From: Escarpia spicata
Taxonomy: Eukaryota > Annelida > Polychaeta > Sabellida > Siboglinidae
Length of the DNA stretch: 64,000 nt
Reading direction: 5' to 3'
NCBI GenBank assembly: GCA_963995525.1
Contig: OZ023213.1
Coordinates: 50,250,987-50,314,986, forward strand
Below are positions 49,401 to 57,062 of this stretch, one piece after another (within the stretch, counting starts at the first letter, position 1; every line of letters begins with the position of its first letter). The notes below the pieces were generated by a model. The model was not told the origin of the DNA. It searched no databases and worked only from the letters and a program-made list of their open reading frames with translations. Made by a program: the position numbers and the translations under genes.

Positions 49401-52040
49401 TTACTAGTTTGTAATAAGCCAGTTAGCTAATATTGTTTGATTATAGCTAATATTGGAAGATTATTTGATAGACTTTCTCTGGTAACCTTGTTGTATTGTT
49501 ACTTGGTTAATACGACTGAATGAGTCCATATTTGGACATCTTATTTAACTACTTCCTGCCCCACCCTGCTTACTCTGGTGGAGTCTTAGGGCTGTACACA
49601 AGTAACATGTCTTATTAGTTGTCATTTCTGGTATGATGAGAGGTTTATGACAGAAGGACCAGCTAATCCTTGGTTGGTGCATAAATTATTATCTAGTTAG
49701 TGACTTGTTACAGTAACTTGCAGAAGTTGGAGTAGCTGTGTGTTGCCGTATACAGAGACGGGCTGCACATTTCTGCCTCTTCCCAGTTTGGTCAGACCCA
49801 AACTAATTTAACCGTTTATTCGATGATTTCAACAAAACTAAATATCATATTTGCACAACTGAGCTGGCGGGTCAAGGTTATACACCGGTACTAGATTTTT
49901 GCAAAATGAGACTGATCGATTAGCCAATCGGAAGAATGAATAGATCAATCATCAACAAAAACAACAACATGTAACCACACCTGTACTACCTACAACAGCA
50001 GGCCTGCCTATTACGACCAGTGCGTGACACAGAGTGTTATGTCGACAGCTGTCACTACAACAACAGGAGCTCGTGACACTGCAGATCGAGCGTGACCGAC
50101 TGCAGGACCAATCAGCTGGCGTCGTCACACGCGATGACATCATTGAACAGGCGCGACAAAGTCGTGATGATGCCATTTCAAGGTCAGTCATTTCATCAGT
50201 GTTTGTGACATGTTTGTACCGTGTTTGTGATAATTGTTTGTGACATGTGTTTATGACATGTGTTTGTGGCATGTGTTGGTAATAAGTGTTTGTGACATGA
50301 GTTTGTGGCATGAGTTTGTGACATGTGTTGGTAATAAGTGTTTATGACATGTGTTTGTGGCATGTGTTTGTGACAAATGTTTGTGACATGTTGGACATGT
50401 TCAAGACACTGTCCATCGTGCACTATTGTGTACTGCACTCATAGAAATATCGCTAAATATGTAACGCATAGTTGAGACATGAGATTGCATGATTACTAGG
50501 TGAAGGTCACATTTGTGGTTAATAAATTTATAACCGTCCATTGTTGACCAATAGCTGTGGGCAAGATGTGTATTACAGAAGTATTTTCACAATATTTGGA
50601 TGTTTTTTTAATAAAACCAAGTTTTTAAAACAACGTATTTGCTCAAATTGAATTAAATAAGTGCCAGAAAGAAAGACTGTTACGGCTACATGATTGTCTT
50701 CATTGTTAGACAATCTCATGTCTCAAACAACAACCAAGTCCTTAGGAGGCCGTACGTGCAGTTGCAATCAATGGTTTCATTTAATATTTTTACCAGATGT
50801 GTGACAAAACATAGGCTACTTTAAACAGTAGTTCCCAATGCTGTTCATGTTTTTTCAGTTGTTCCAAGCTACACAAACCTTCCACTAATCAGTTGGAGAT
50901 GGTTTACGTAACTTTGAAAAATCATAGAAACCATGCATAGCATTCTGAACAATCGTCAAACAAACGTCTAGTACAAATCCTGAACCCACAGCAAAGTTCG
51001 ACAAAGTAAATGCATTACGGATCCTTCCTGGGGGGCACAGAGGAACCCCTGAAAGTGTGGATACAGAATGTGTAGCATAAGATGCATGTTCTAACTCGAT
51101 TACCAGTATGCATAGATTAACATGAGTTCACAAAATACATTAACCATTACATAAGGGGCAGGGTGTTTTGGTCATCAACCCGTATCGTGGGGGAAATAAA
51201 TTGATGCAGTGGTGCCACCTAGTGGGTGAAACATATGCTAACACAAACTGATGCCATTTTGGAGCGTAAAAATCGTAAGTCCCCTGCCACGTATTGGGAG
51301 AGGACGAACCAGGACTAAATATGTGAGAGCGTCCCTTAACGACGTAGTTGTTGCATTGACAGGCGCAATGCGATGGAGGTGGAGCTGGCGCGGGCTAAGC
51401 TCGACCTGATGAACCTCGAGAGACAGCTGATGGAAGCGGTACAGCAGAAACTACAGCTCTCACAGCAGCTGGAGCAGTGGCAGGTCGGTTGTCTTGGCAA
51501 CGGTTGTTGTGATGACGGTTTTAATTACGAGCTCATAAGCCCGATTTTGCTCTTTAAAATCGTTTTCGCTGTTTAACAGTGATCAAACGTTGTCAACACC
51601 AGCACGTGCCACCTGGACACTTCCACATGTGTTGTCAAAATGGAATCTTTGGTGATACGGCTTTTTGCAATTTGTTTTTTGCATTGTTTTAAGAACGCAG
51701 TTTGTTCAATGATTGATTTTCCTTATGATCTCGTTATCTTAATGAAACAACATATTTATATTAGCCCTTTTACACTTTTTATTAATATTATACTTAATTG
51801 TTTTATTTAATTGGTGCAGTTTTATGTAAAGTGGAACTGGGTGCTATGTAAATTTTTATTGTTGTTATTATTGTGACACTTTCTCACTTTCACTTTCCCT
51901 TTGTTCGCTGCCAGATGGACATGCAGGAGTTGGTGGACACACAGATGATGAAGAGGATGGAGCTGGAGACAAAGAGGGTGGAGCGGTCACGTGGGAGCCC
52001 GCAGTCTGCTCTACGAAAGTTCAAGTTCTCATGGAGCTAA
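4229..52040 (+). CDS. BICDL1: BICD family-like cargo adapter, 3' part, with tandemly repeated exon cassette
   Basis: Family members are cytoplasmic coiled-coil adaptors linking dynein-dynactin to vesicle cargo such as Rab6 carriers. Identification rests on the last exons: RDDAIS followed by [19 protein letters not shown], then [16 protein letters not shown]. As I recall the vertebrate proteins, this corresponds to the C-terminal coiled coil in order and spacing. Exon C also fits: its LREQMEHTV runs straight into exon D's LQIERDRLQ, as in the family. Exons A, B and C (62, 84 and 72 codons, all phase 0) recur five times, plus one extra A. N-terminal exons, including the dynein-binding CC1 region, lie upstream of the window. 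The number of cassettes used in mRNA cannot be told from DNA. The paralogue label (1 or 2) is uncertain; invertebrates usually have a single BICDR. Confidence 0.8.
4843..5094 (+). CDS. BICDL1: BICDL exon B, copy 1
   Basis: Acceptor TACTGGTGCAG and donor GGC|GTAAGT give 84 codons in phase 0. The N-terminal half is coiled coil ([13 protein letters not shown]), related to exon A. The C-terminal half is a Ser/Thr/Asp-rich linker with STSTSDLS and DSLLSDVK, comparable to the family's TSTSLLSEI stretch (recalled). A weaker donor (TTG|GTAACT) lies 42 nt downstream in frame. Confidence 0.8.
5969..6184 (+). CDS. BICDL1: BICDL exon C, copy 1
   Basis: Acceptor TTTTTCCGCCAG and donor CAG|GTATAG give 72 codons, phase 0. 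It begins [16 protein letters not shown], matching the family's segment before a Gly/Asp-rich break, and ends [15 protein letters not shown]. Copy-specific residues are ISSPK, AMTEIQ and LLQKL. Confidence 0.82.
8143..8328 (+). CDS. BICDL1: BICDL exon A, copy 2
   Basis: 62 codons, phase 0-0. Acceptor GTTGCTCCAG, donor AAG|GTATGT. The protein is identical to copy 1. The ORF is intact. Confidence 0.78.
8692..8943 (+). CDS. BICDL1: BICDL exon B, copy 2
   Basis: 84 codons, phase 0-0, donor GGC|GTAAGT. It differs from copy 1 by LMRPS for LMQPS, QIELD for [14 protein letters not shown] for SPPVDRGED, and VKTTS for VKTIS. All changes are missense or silent, with no stop. Confidence 0.78.
9807..10022 (+). 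CDS. BICDL1: BICDL exon C, copy 2
   Basis: 72 codons, phase 0-0. Acceptor TTTTTCCACCAG, donor CAG|GTATAG. Carries the central-copy variants [22 protein letters not shown] and LLRKL. Confidence 0.8.
11945..12130 (+). CDS. BICDL1: BICDL exon A, copy 3
   Basis: 62 codons, phase 0-0, donor AAG|GTATGT. One difference from copy 1: LTEAEAT for LTGAEAT (GGA to GAA). This removes a helix-weakening glycine from the coiled coil. Confidence 0.78.
12557..12808 (+). CDS. BICDL1: BICDL exon B, copy 3
   Basis: 84 codons, phase 0-0, donor [33 protein letters not shown]: as copy 2 but with Asn kept in QNELD. Confidence 0.78.
13677..13892 (+). CDS. BICDL1: BICDL exon C, copy 3
   Basis: 72 codons, phase 0-0. 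Protein identical to copy 2 ([22 protein letters not shown]). Confidence 0.8.
15573..15925. repeat. GAGTGTGC/GCATGC tract before exon A4
   Basis: Imperfect repeats of GAGTGTGCATGCATGCGTGC and variants, an alternating purine-pyrimidine tract. Homologous tracts precede every exon A copy. Long spurious ORFs in several frames (Met/Cys/Val on +, His/Thr on -) arise from it. It is the reverse-complement type of the CA-rich tract after exon A. Confidence 0.9.
16004..16189 (+). CDS. BICDL1: BICDL exon A, copy 4
   Basis: 62 codons, phase 0-0. Protein identical to copies 1 and 2. Two bases are missing upstream (ATGACACATCGG for ATGACACACATCGG), outside the exon. Confidence 0.78.
16553..16804 (+). CDS. 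BICDL1: BICDL exon B, copy 4
   Basis: 84 codons, phase 0-0. The last codon is AGC (Ser) instead of GGC (Gly), so the donor reads AGC|GTAAGT, still canonical. SPPADRGDD and VKTTS variants. Confidence 0.78.
17673..17888 (+). CDS. BICDL1: BICDL exon C, copy 4
   Basis: 72 codons, phase 0-0. As copies 2 and 3 except DLGDGEM for DLGGGEM. Donor CAG|GTATAA. Confidence 0.8.
19913..20098 (+). CDS. BICDL1: BICDL exon A, copy 5
   Basis: 62 codons, phase 0-0, donor AAG|GTATGT. Differences: [11 protein letters not shown] for [11 protein letters not shown]. The Arg variant is shared with copy 6. Confidence 0.78.
20812..21155. repeat. Module R, first copy
   Basis: 344 bp, direct repeat of 21627-21970 with only a few differences; both end GGGGCCATTCCGCC. 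Confidence 0.92.
21418..21626. repeat. Module X, first copy
   Basis: About 209 bp, from AACGCGCAAGTGGCGG to CATACCTTCATTT; direct repeat of 22715-22923. Confidence 0.9.
21627..21970. repeat. Module R, second copy
   Basis: 344 bp, same length as the first copy. It directly follows module X, which gives the head-to-tail junction of the dimer. Confidence 0.92.
22020..22714. repeat. Tandem GGCCGTTTGCCA-type repeats
   Basis: More than a dozen copies of GGCC(G/A)TT(T/C)GCCA alternate with AT-rich spacers. The last part is a clearer tandem of about 105 bp (CGTCTCTTGGCCGTTCGCC near 22429, 22533, 22639). Interior of the second element unit. Confidence 0.8.
22715..22923. repeat. Module X, second copy
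   Basis: About 209 bp. It forms the right end of the insertion, next to CAACTTTCTC of the host intron. Confidence 0.9.
22987..23238 (+). CDS. BICDL1: BICDL exon B, copy 5
   Basis: 84 codons, phase 0-0. Acceptor ACTGGTACAG (GTGCAG in other copies). CHVHQ for [19 protein letters not shown]. The 2.1-kb insertion ends only 63 bp upstream of the exon but leaves the pyrimidine-rich acceptor region intact. Confidence 0.78.
24136..24351 (+). CDS. BICDL1: BICDL exon C, copy 5
   Basis: 72 codons, phase 0-0. Acceptor TTTTTTCCGCCAG, donor [20 protein letters not shown] and ISSPK as copy 1, with QQHLAEIQ. It is the last exon C before the terminal exons, so it is the natural partner of exon D across a 25.7-kb intron. 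Confidence 0.8.
25091..26351 (+). mobile_element. 5'-truncated non-LTR retrotransposon (CR1/Jockey-like)
   Basis: Interrupts CACAATAAAGATCG, which is uninterrupted in units 1-5. AATAAA flanks both ends (25091-25096 and 26346-26351): a 6-bp direct repeat or shared microhomology. The element starts at about 25114 (CTTAACAAAT), inside the reverse transcriptase, so most of it, including any endonuclease, is missing. Between target and element is a 14-bp inverted copy of the target (25100-25113). About 90 bp of 3' UTR follow the ORF. Confidence 0.9.
25124..26260 (+). CDS. Non-LTR reverse transcriptase, 5'-truncated, open
   Basis: 378 codons without a stop. The first Met is internal to the family protein, so the start is an artefact of truncation. 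RT motifs in order: [15 protein letters not shown] (residues 22-36), [11 protein letters not shown] (79-89), YINDL (95-99), the catalytic KFADDTKVF (109-117), then the thumb and the C-terminal region ending [13 protein letters not shown]. Lacks finger motifs and endonuclease, so it cannot retrotranspose alone. The clean ORF suggests a fairly recent insertion. The copy at 62.6 kb is the same family. Confidence 0.9.
   Translation: MLCFMEDITKWVDEGTPVDIVYLDFQKAFDKVPHQRLLLKLKAHGIGNGIINWIEQWLIDRRQRVVVDGEASNWKSVLSGVPQGSVLGPVLFLIYINDLDDEITSKVLKFADDTKVFRRIKSDGDRQHLQDDLDRLMKWSEKWQMMFNFGKCKCLHIGHGNEEVEYTMGGTVLSTTVKEKDLGLTVSADMKISEQCGIAASKGNQILGLIRRNITYKEKELIIPLYKTIVRPHLEYCIQAWRPYRRKDIDMLERVQRRATKMIQNLRDLSYEIRLKKCGLTTLETRRLRGDQIEVFKILKGYENIDRNMFFSVKKDRRTRGHDLALAKEQSRLDIRKFSFSQRTVNEWNRLPADCVGASSVNMFKNKIDTYLRRAGYT
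27455..27640 (+). CDS. BICDL1: BICDL exon A, copy 6 (orphan)
   Basis: 62 codons, phase 0-0, donor AAG|GTATGT intact. It is the most divergent copy: [25 protein letters not shown]. No exon B or C follows before exon D at 50049. Joining A6 to D would keep frame but skip B and C, and joining C5-A6-D would break the C-D continuity seen in the family. It is probably skipped or a relic. Confidence 0.65.
27915..29369. repeat. Compound satellite block 1
   Basis: 31-bp array (27915 to about 28290), linker, about 14 copies of the 51-bp unit (28530-29262), then linker B (29263-29369: TAAATTTATATTATG to CATAAA). It follows unit 6 in the giant intron. Confidence 0.95.
30801..31298 (+). pseudogene. hAT transposase, N-terminal fragment
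   Basis: 165 codons. Basic N-terminus [13 protein letters not shown], then a BED-like zinc finger: Cys41, Cys44 (CTVC), His61 and His67 (HVKSKTH). Then [16 protein letters not shown] and [11 protein letters not shown], the start of the family's next conserved region. The catalytic core and hATC domain are missing. The last residues are out of frame after a deletion junction near 31265. It could still make a DNA-binding fragment, but that is unproven. Confidence 0.8.
31270..31401 (+). pseudogene. hAT transposase, C-terminal fragment
   Basis: A second coherent reading frame, shifted from the first, ends [17 protein letters not shown] then TGA at 31399-31401. It looks like the transposase C-terminus brought next to the N-terminal fragment by internal deletion. 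It has no start codon of its own. Confidence 0.6.
33621..36384. repeat. Compound satellite block 3
   Basis: 31-bp array of about 13 copies, linker, about 39 copies of the 51-bp unit (34271-36278), linker B. From here to block 7 each block repeats the same 31-bp variant order. Confidence 0.95.
36385..38791. repeat. Compound satellite block 4
   Basis: Same structure; 51-bp array 37035-38684, exactly seven units (357 bp) shorter than block 3. Confidence 0.95.
38792..40841. repeat. Compound satellite block 5
   Basis: Same structure; 51-bp array 39442-40734, exactly seven units shorter than block 4. Confidence 0.95.
40842..43350. repeat. Compound satellite block 6
   Basis: Same structure; 51-bp array 41492-43244, nine units (459 bp) longer than block 5. 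It contains the marker variant ACCTTCTGGC twice, 459 bp apart. Confidence 0.95.
43351..45451. repeat. Compound satellite block 7 (last)
   Basis: Same structure; 51-bp array 44001-45344, then linker B, then unique sequence from about 45452. Its 3' half carries the same rare variants in the same order as the end of block 0. Confidence 0.95.
45452..46860. other. AT-rich intron, no gene seen
   Basis: Low-complexity AT-rich DNA within the giant BICDL intron. The short ORFs at 45855-46115 and 46463-46801 show no recognisable domain. AAATAAATAAAT-type stretches near 46260-46350. Confidence 0.6.
46864..47195. repeat. 48-bp minisatellite with self-complementary unit
   Basis: Seven copies, period 48 bp. 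Each contains CCAGGGGTGGTG and CACTACCCCTGG, complementary over 12 bases with one G-T wobble, so each unit can fold as a hairpin. Long ORFs on both strands are by-products. Confidence 0.92.
47248..48799. repeat. 43-bp minisatellite
   Basis: About 36 tandem copies, period 43 bp, core CCACCCGTGAGAACAGTGCA. Groups of variant units (CATTACTG, CTTGCCTCAC, GAACCATCCG) recur in the same order, so higher-order duplication has occurred. 43 is not a multiple of 3; ORFs cycle through frames and are not genes. Confidence 0.93.
48800..49400. other. Possible retroelement 3' remnant
   Basis: Directly after the minisatellite, 48812-48929 reads in one frame as coding-like (contains [20 protein letters not shown]) up to a TGA. 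AT-rich sequence follows, ending near 49360-49385 with ATAATAAGGATATCGAATTG, the style of many LINE 3' ends. I do not recognise the protein. A decayed exon is an alternative. Confidence 0.3.
49401..50048. other. Intron sequence, nothing recognised
   Basis: Unique AT-rich sequence up to the exon D acceptor (TTATGTCGACAG). No repeat or ORF of note. Confidence 0.6.
50049..50182 (+). CDS. BICDL1: BICDL exon D
   Basis: Acceptor TATGTCGACAG, donor AG|GTCAGT; 44 codons plus 2 nt (enters phase 0, leaves phase 2). Encodes coiled coil with [12 protein letters not shown], then [12 protein letters not shown]. As recalled, the vertebrate proteins have an equivalent ERDRLR and a nearby RDRDEAIAKKN motif, with the next exon boundary at the same place. 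Single copy, unlike exons A-C. Confidence 0.87.
50200..50395. repeat. TGTTTGTGACATG imperfect tandem repeat
   Basis: Degenerate repeats of TGTTTGTGACATG/TGTTTATGACATG in the intron just after exon D. The minus-strand ORF full of His-Lys/Thr is a by-product. Confidence 0.8.
50396..51362. other. Intron D-E, nothing recognised
   Basis: Unique sequence without recognised features, ending at the exon E acceptor TTGCATTGACAG. Confidence 0.6.
51363..51483 (+). CDS. BICDL1: BICDL exon E
   Basis: Acceptor GCATTGACAG, donor CAG|GTCGGT; 1 nt plus 40 codons, so it complements exon D's phase and leaves phase 0. Encodes [19 protein letters not shown], then [19 protein letters not shown]. This is the most conserved stretch of the family's C-terminal coiled coil and the strongest identification in the window. 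Confidence 0.92.
51484..51914. other. Intron E-F
   Basis: 431 bp, AT-rich; ends with a pyrimidine-rich tract and CGCTGCCAG. Nothing else seen. Confidence 0.7.
51915..52040 (+). CDS. BICDL1: BICDL terminal exon F
   Basis: 41 codons and TAA (52038-52040). [18 protein letters not shown] continues the coiled coil as in the family. It ends with a basic tail, [11 protein letters not shown], where vertebrate BICDL1 has a short tail with FSFF-type residues (recalled). Confidence 0.87.
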   Translation: MDMQELVDTQMMKRMELETKRVERSRGSPQSALRKFKFSWS

Positions 52041-52212
52041 CGTTTGTTTGCGCATCCATCCGCCCGTCCATCCAGTCGGGGACAACCGTCTGGTGGCTGG
52101 GGGTCTCTGTAACACTGCCATATCATTATTGCCGACATTGCCATACAGGAAAGTGTCCAGATTGTGTAAAGGACTACTGATTACGCCAAGAAGTGGGTAC
52201 TTGCCATTTACG

Positions 52213-52217
<5 letters not shown>

Positions 52218-52260
<43 letters not shown>
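52218..52260. repeat. GT/GTGC microsatellite in 3' UTR
   Basis: Uninterrupted GT dinucleotides then GTGC tetranucleotides. Confidence 0.9.
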
Positions 52261-52966
52261 CTTATCGTGCTTGTTTTGTGCTGCTAACGATGGACGACAT
52301 AGGAGTAACCTCTCTGACTGCCAGAGACAATGATTCTTTGAATGCCAGAACGAACTGCTTGATTAAACATTCATGAGACATTTAGAATGACGATGTGTGT
52401 AGTCCGTCCTGAAAACATGGATCCTTTCAAAGGCAACAGCGGAGTTGCGTATGATGTGCTGGCCAAAACAGTAAAGGTGTGTCTGGTACTTTCAGTGCTA
52501 TCCATGCTGCTCATTATTGTCACAACGACGACACTATTTCCAACTCTGTCTGGTCTGTGCCGACAGTATCCACGTTCTCTTGCTTGTCTGCCACTTGCAA
52601 AAAAATCATACAGCAAATCCACATCAAATGCCACAGGATTAAACAAATAGCTCTGCGAATATATTGGGCTTGTCACGTGACGGCAACGACACTATGACGT
52701 CACAGACGCGAGACGCCATATTGGGCCCGTCCTCTCTGAGAGTCAATGTTGACAGTGTATCATTGAGTTGACATGTAATTTACGGCTTTGTGGACGTGAC
52801 CGTTAGTCCGACAGTGCTGGTCACAATCTAGAAGTACCACAAGCAACAATGCTGGTTCCCTACAACCTGACTGCATCATCAAAGATACGACACATTAGAG
52901 TGTCTGCAAGCGCTCCAATCTCGACTCCCTACGTCCCACGCCACGCGCTCGGTTCGATTGTCCAAC

Positions 52967-52972
52967 AATAAA
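52967..52972 (+). promoter_or_regulatory. Possible proximal poly(A) signal
   Basis: AATAAA 0.93 kb after the BICDL stop; would give a shorter 3' UTR that omits the hairpin at 53434. Confidence 0.4.
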
Positions 52973-53433
52973 ACTGAGCGCGATCGAAATAAGGATATGG
53001 AGTCGAGATGCACACTTCCTACTCTTTCCTTGACGACACAGGAAGGCGAAGGAAGTCCATTGGTCGTGGCTGGTCATTGGACTGCCTAACGTTTGTAAGT
53101 TACAGCCATTTTCGTGGATGTCTGCTCAGTAAATCTACACATTAATTTGTCCATAAGTTTTTTTTTCATGTGATAATGTGCAGCTGTCCGTTTATTTTAC
53201 CCTGGGTGACGATGTATTTATATAATTACTGTGATTAACTGTAACATTGAGGTACTTTCGGGATGTACATGTGCTGCCACTGTGTGCATTATGCAAGCTT
53301 TCTAGTGGTCTCTCGCAAACAGTAATTTTGTGTGACAAACTCATGAGGCGCTGTAGACGTAGCTGAAGTGCCAGGTCAGTGCGTGGAACCTGTGCCTCGT
53401 CGTCTGTGTAGTCGTGGTAAGACGTTGTACAGC

Positions 53434-53474
53434 TGTGCACACTGTGTGCACACAGTGCGCACACAGTGTGCACA
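53434..53474 (+). other. 16-bp perfect hairpin in 3' UTR
   Basis: Arms TGTGCACACTGTGTGC (53434-53449) and GCACACAGTGTGCACA (53459-53474) are exact reverse complements, with a 9-nt loop. Confidence 0.85.
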
Positions 53475-53790
53475 CAGTGTCCCTTATTTTCCGCAAGCGA
53501 ACGTTTGCTCGCTCGTTGCACTTGTTATAAATAGCCGTGCTAAGTTGTTAAGCTGTGTTAATATTTAATGCCTTTATGTCTGATACTTCGACGAGGCCTT
53601 GTCAAAAGGTTTGTCGCTGTCACACGACAAAGCCGTGTTGACGCTGGGATATTTATAATTGTGATATTTTCTTTATGCTTGTATACCAAAGATGATACAG
53701 GGTGTTCGTAACCGCTGCGAGTAGGTACTGCGTGCAAGCTGTACCGAATGCAGAGCAGTTTATATAATATTACGGTTGGTTGCAAAGTCG

Positions 53791-53796
53791 AATAAA
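53791..53796 (+). promoter_or_regulatory. BICDL1: Likely distal poly(A) signal of BICDL
   Basis: AATAAA followed by a GT-rich stretch (GTAGTGTTTCATGTTGG), as expected for a cleavage site. Confidence 0.55.
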
Positions 53797-53819
53797 ACGT
53801 AGTGTTTCATGTTGGTTTA

Positions 53820-56181
53820 AACCACCACCCAACCCCACTAATTACATATACGACTTCTGATTTTGAGCGATCAAAATGGCTTCCAAACTCACAGCCAATA
53901 GCTGGTGCGACACGGTTACCAAAACATAACCCACCACGCTACCCGGTTCAGATATCCACATTACCATCCATGTGCATTAATTAATAGCTGTTAACTCTTA
54001 ATTGTTAACGATTTATTTCCCCGCAATACATAGTGACGACCAAACGAACAAACAGCAATACGTAAGCTTTACGTCTTGTAGGACTTGTTTCGACCCGTGC
54101 CACCATCTCTTAATGTGCGAACGGTTCTTCACCGGTCGATATATGTTGTTTACGGATATATGATCCACTGTTAATAATAAATAAATGTCTTCTGTTATTT
54201 TACTGCCGTTGGACACGTGATAAAATCGTCATGATATTATTATAAACAGTGTCTGTGTTCTCTTTACGTCAAGCCAGGATTAATATTCCACAACACGTCT
54301 TGTGTGTATCTTAAATCGTTAGTAAGTTTACCCAGTCATGACAGTTCAGGGTTTTTGTCCTGCCAGACAAACATTAGGTTAGTTGCAATGTGCCAACAGG
54401 TGTTTTACTTTTGTAATTCGAAAACTCGAAATGAGAAAACAGTTGCCGAAAATCGGTTATGAGACGTGCTGTGATTGGTCAGTGTTGTTAGTATCGGTAA
54501 CGACAATTACGACTTCGCATATCACGTAGTATTCACACACGACATGGGTAAGATAAACTAACTTGATTTAAGATGGGTCGTTAAATCAACGGCGGAGACA
54601 ATCATAAACCACACGTACTGCACGGCCAGCGGAGGAACACGTGAACATATAATCATCGTCAAACTGTTGTTGCGACAGAACATTGTGTTTCATACACAAG
54701 GAACCATCTTCACCGACCTGAACCCAATGTCCTCCGAGTTGGGGTGTCGTTCAACCGATGTCTCCACTAGAATGGTGTCACATTGTCTACTTGTGTTTAG
54801 CAGTTGGTTGTTGCTGTTTCTGCTGTACGCGGTGTAGTTGGACGCATATGTAGGGGGAAGAAAGGCGATCTACAAAACTCTCATGTTTATAGAACACTTA
54901 GAAGTTCGGCGTTTTCAACAAACGATACGTAACATTATTGTATTTTATTACAGCACAGTTCTGGAAAATGTGTGTTGCTGCAGACCGAACTATGCGTAAT
55001 CATATTCCAGAGGCTACTTTTCGTCCACGATTGCATTACTGTTTATAACAAATCCACATCAAATGCCACAGTGAGAAATTTGTGGGTTTACTCGTCGCTT
55101 TACGAGAACATATTGCTGAGTGTACGTAGAATGTACAGGCGCCGTTACAGTGACGAGATCTCGACAACCTGTAGGCATTCCACACTTCGCGTCACCACTT
55201 CGTATGCAAGACGTTCCGACGCCTGTGTGTGTGAACTAATACTGATCCTGATAACAACACAAACACAATGCTGGTAAGACTATTTCACAAAACAATACGA
55301 CAGACATTTAACCTGCGTACTTTACATTCATTTTCAAAGTAATTGTTAACTATCTTTTTTAAAGTAAAGCAATGGTAGGTTCTCGTATAGCGCAGTCTCC
55401 AGTCCTTGGGACGGCTCAGTGCGCTTTACACTACTCCCTGGCAGACCTGTTCAATCAAACAACATCTCGACTTCTCTGGGAAACATTTAGTCATTACAGT
55501 TACAGCGCAAAAATATTCGTTCTCAAATATCCACCACTGTCTATAGCCTGTCTTGACGGTGCAGGTTATTTTGTACCGCATTTGGCAATGTGTGGGCTTT
55601 CAAACAGGCCAATATGCTTATAATAATCGCCCCTGAAACCCAAACCTGCCAGCGTAACTGAGTTTTACAAAAGATCCGAAAGCTGTGCGGAGGTCTCGGA
55701 ACCATATCGGTTCTTAAGAACCAAGAGGGGCCCTAAAGATGCGCACAGTATATCGTTAATATTCAGAAAGATAGCTAACATTCTATGGATAATGTATGCA
55801 TTTGGACGATTCGACCAAGTTTCACGTCTGGTACCAATGCAGCAACGGTTTACACGGTGCGGGTCACCGAATCAGCTGAATGCCGATGGACGAACCCAAA
55901 TCTTTATGTAGCGAGCCGTGTAGTTCGGTTGGTCTTCAGAAAACATTCGACATTAGTTTAGAATGGCACATTTCGGGGGTGTTGTTGAGAACGTTTGGGA
56001 AGCCCTGCTCCCCCGTAGACGAGTGGAGTCGGCAATCTTACCTAATCATATCATACTGAAGAATGTACTTGCAACCGATTTCTCCAGTTTAACATTGCTC
56101 GTGCGGTAATGCCAACAACAAGACATTCGACGATTCGTCCATTGACAAGACATCTGTCACGCTGGCCGACTCAGACAGAGG
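53820..56181. other. Intergenic, nothing firmly recognised
   Basis: No repeats or recognisable domains. Short ORFs (54972-55277, 55372-55623) lack features. A coding-like stretch near 55963-56110 (+ strand, contains GGVVENVWEALLPRRRVES) is unidentified and short. Confidence 0.5.
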
Positions 56182-57062
56182 TTACGAACACCCAACCAGT
56201 AACTTAGGGGTGGCTGTCCGGGCCGGGTAAAGCCGGTCAACCCCCGGTATTCGCGGCAGAAGTCCCGGCGCATCATCAGGGCGCGGAGCCGTTAAAGTCC
56301 TCGGCGCTTCGTCGAACTCTGCCGGCGACGACAGTGACGTCAACGATGATGTCGCCGGGGACGCTGTCCGCTTGATGGCGCTGAACTTATCGAGCGCCTT
56401 GTTGGCAGCCGCCAGGTAGCGCTTGCGGCGGTTTGTCTTGTAGACGATTAGTCGGTCAGCCTCGTCCTGGGGGTCCTCCAGTGCGTACTCCCAGCGCAGG
56501 CTTGACACGTCTGGCGGCAGAACGCTCGGACGTGTCGGGTCGGACAAATACGGCTGTAGCGCGGCCGGGAACTTCACGGGGCCGGTGTCTCGCTTCGCCT
56601 TACCATTGTTCGTATATCGTTTCGCTCCTGCCACGCCTCGCAGCCACTTCCGCCTCTTCACCGACGCCACAGCAACCTTCTCCCGACAAGTCAACGCATT
56701 CCGCGGCTGTTTCTGTTCCGTCCGATGATCCGGTAGCTTTCTGAGAGAGGTGATCGGTTTGTTGCGACTGCTGCGCTCCATGACGCTAGACGCCGATGTG
56801 GTGAACAATTCGACGGTACGCGCCGTGTGTTCGGCACGCAGACTCGGCAGCTCGAACGGCTTTTGTCGGTGAACGTCGCTCGCGCTGAAGTGCTTCGCGT
56901 GTGCTGCCGCTGCTGGAGTTTCTCGCTTAGACGTCACGGCCGGCAGATTGTCGCCTGCTTTCACGTAGGCGTCTTCTCCCCGCTCGGTAACGTCGTTGTC
57001 GCCGACGTCGATTGTGAACGAATTACAGTCCCCTAACGTGCAGTCGCCATTCACCGCAAGCC
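56182..57062 (-). CDS. LIAT1-like protein, 3' exon
   Basis: Open for 290 codons to TAA at 56182, GC-rich and clearly coding-like against AT-rich flanks. The frame has no ATG before about residue 92. It stays open to a plausible acceptor (GGCTGTTGCAG) ending at 57063, with a TAA just upstream, so this is probably the last exon of a gene whose 5' exons lie to the right. The main feature is SLRWEYALEDPQDEADRL, then YKTNRRKRYLAA (residues 185-216). This resembles, from memory, the conserved core of LIAT1, a partner of arginyltransferase ATE1. The rest is Ser/Pro/Arg-rich and likely disordered. Coding status is fairly sure; family assignment is tentative. Confidence 0.65.

Larger units (their letters stand above)
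52041..53796 (+). other. BICDL1: BICDL 3' UTR (predicted)
   Basis: Follows the stop codon and runs to the AATAAA at 53791-53796. Contains a GT microsatellite and a strong hairpin. Short ORFs inside (52387-52650 and others) lack recognisable features. Confidence 0.55.

Noticed and set aside
53192..53568. ORFs on both strands around 53.2-53.6 kb
   Set aside because: They overlap the hairpin-forming CA/GT segment in the predicted 3' UTR and have no recognisable features.
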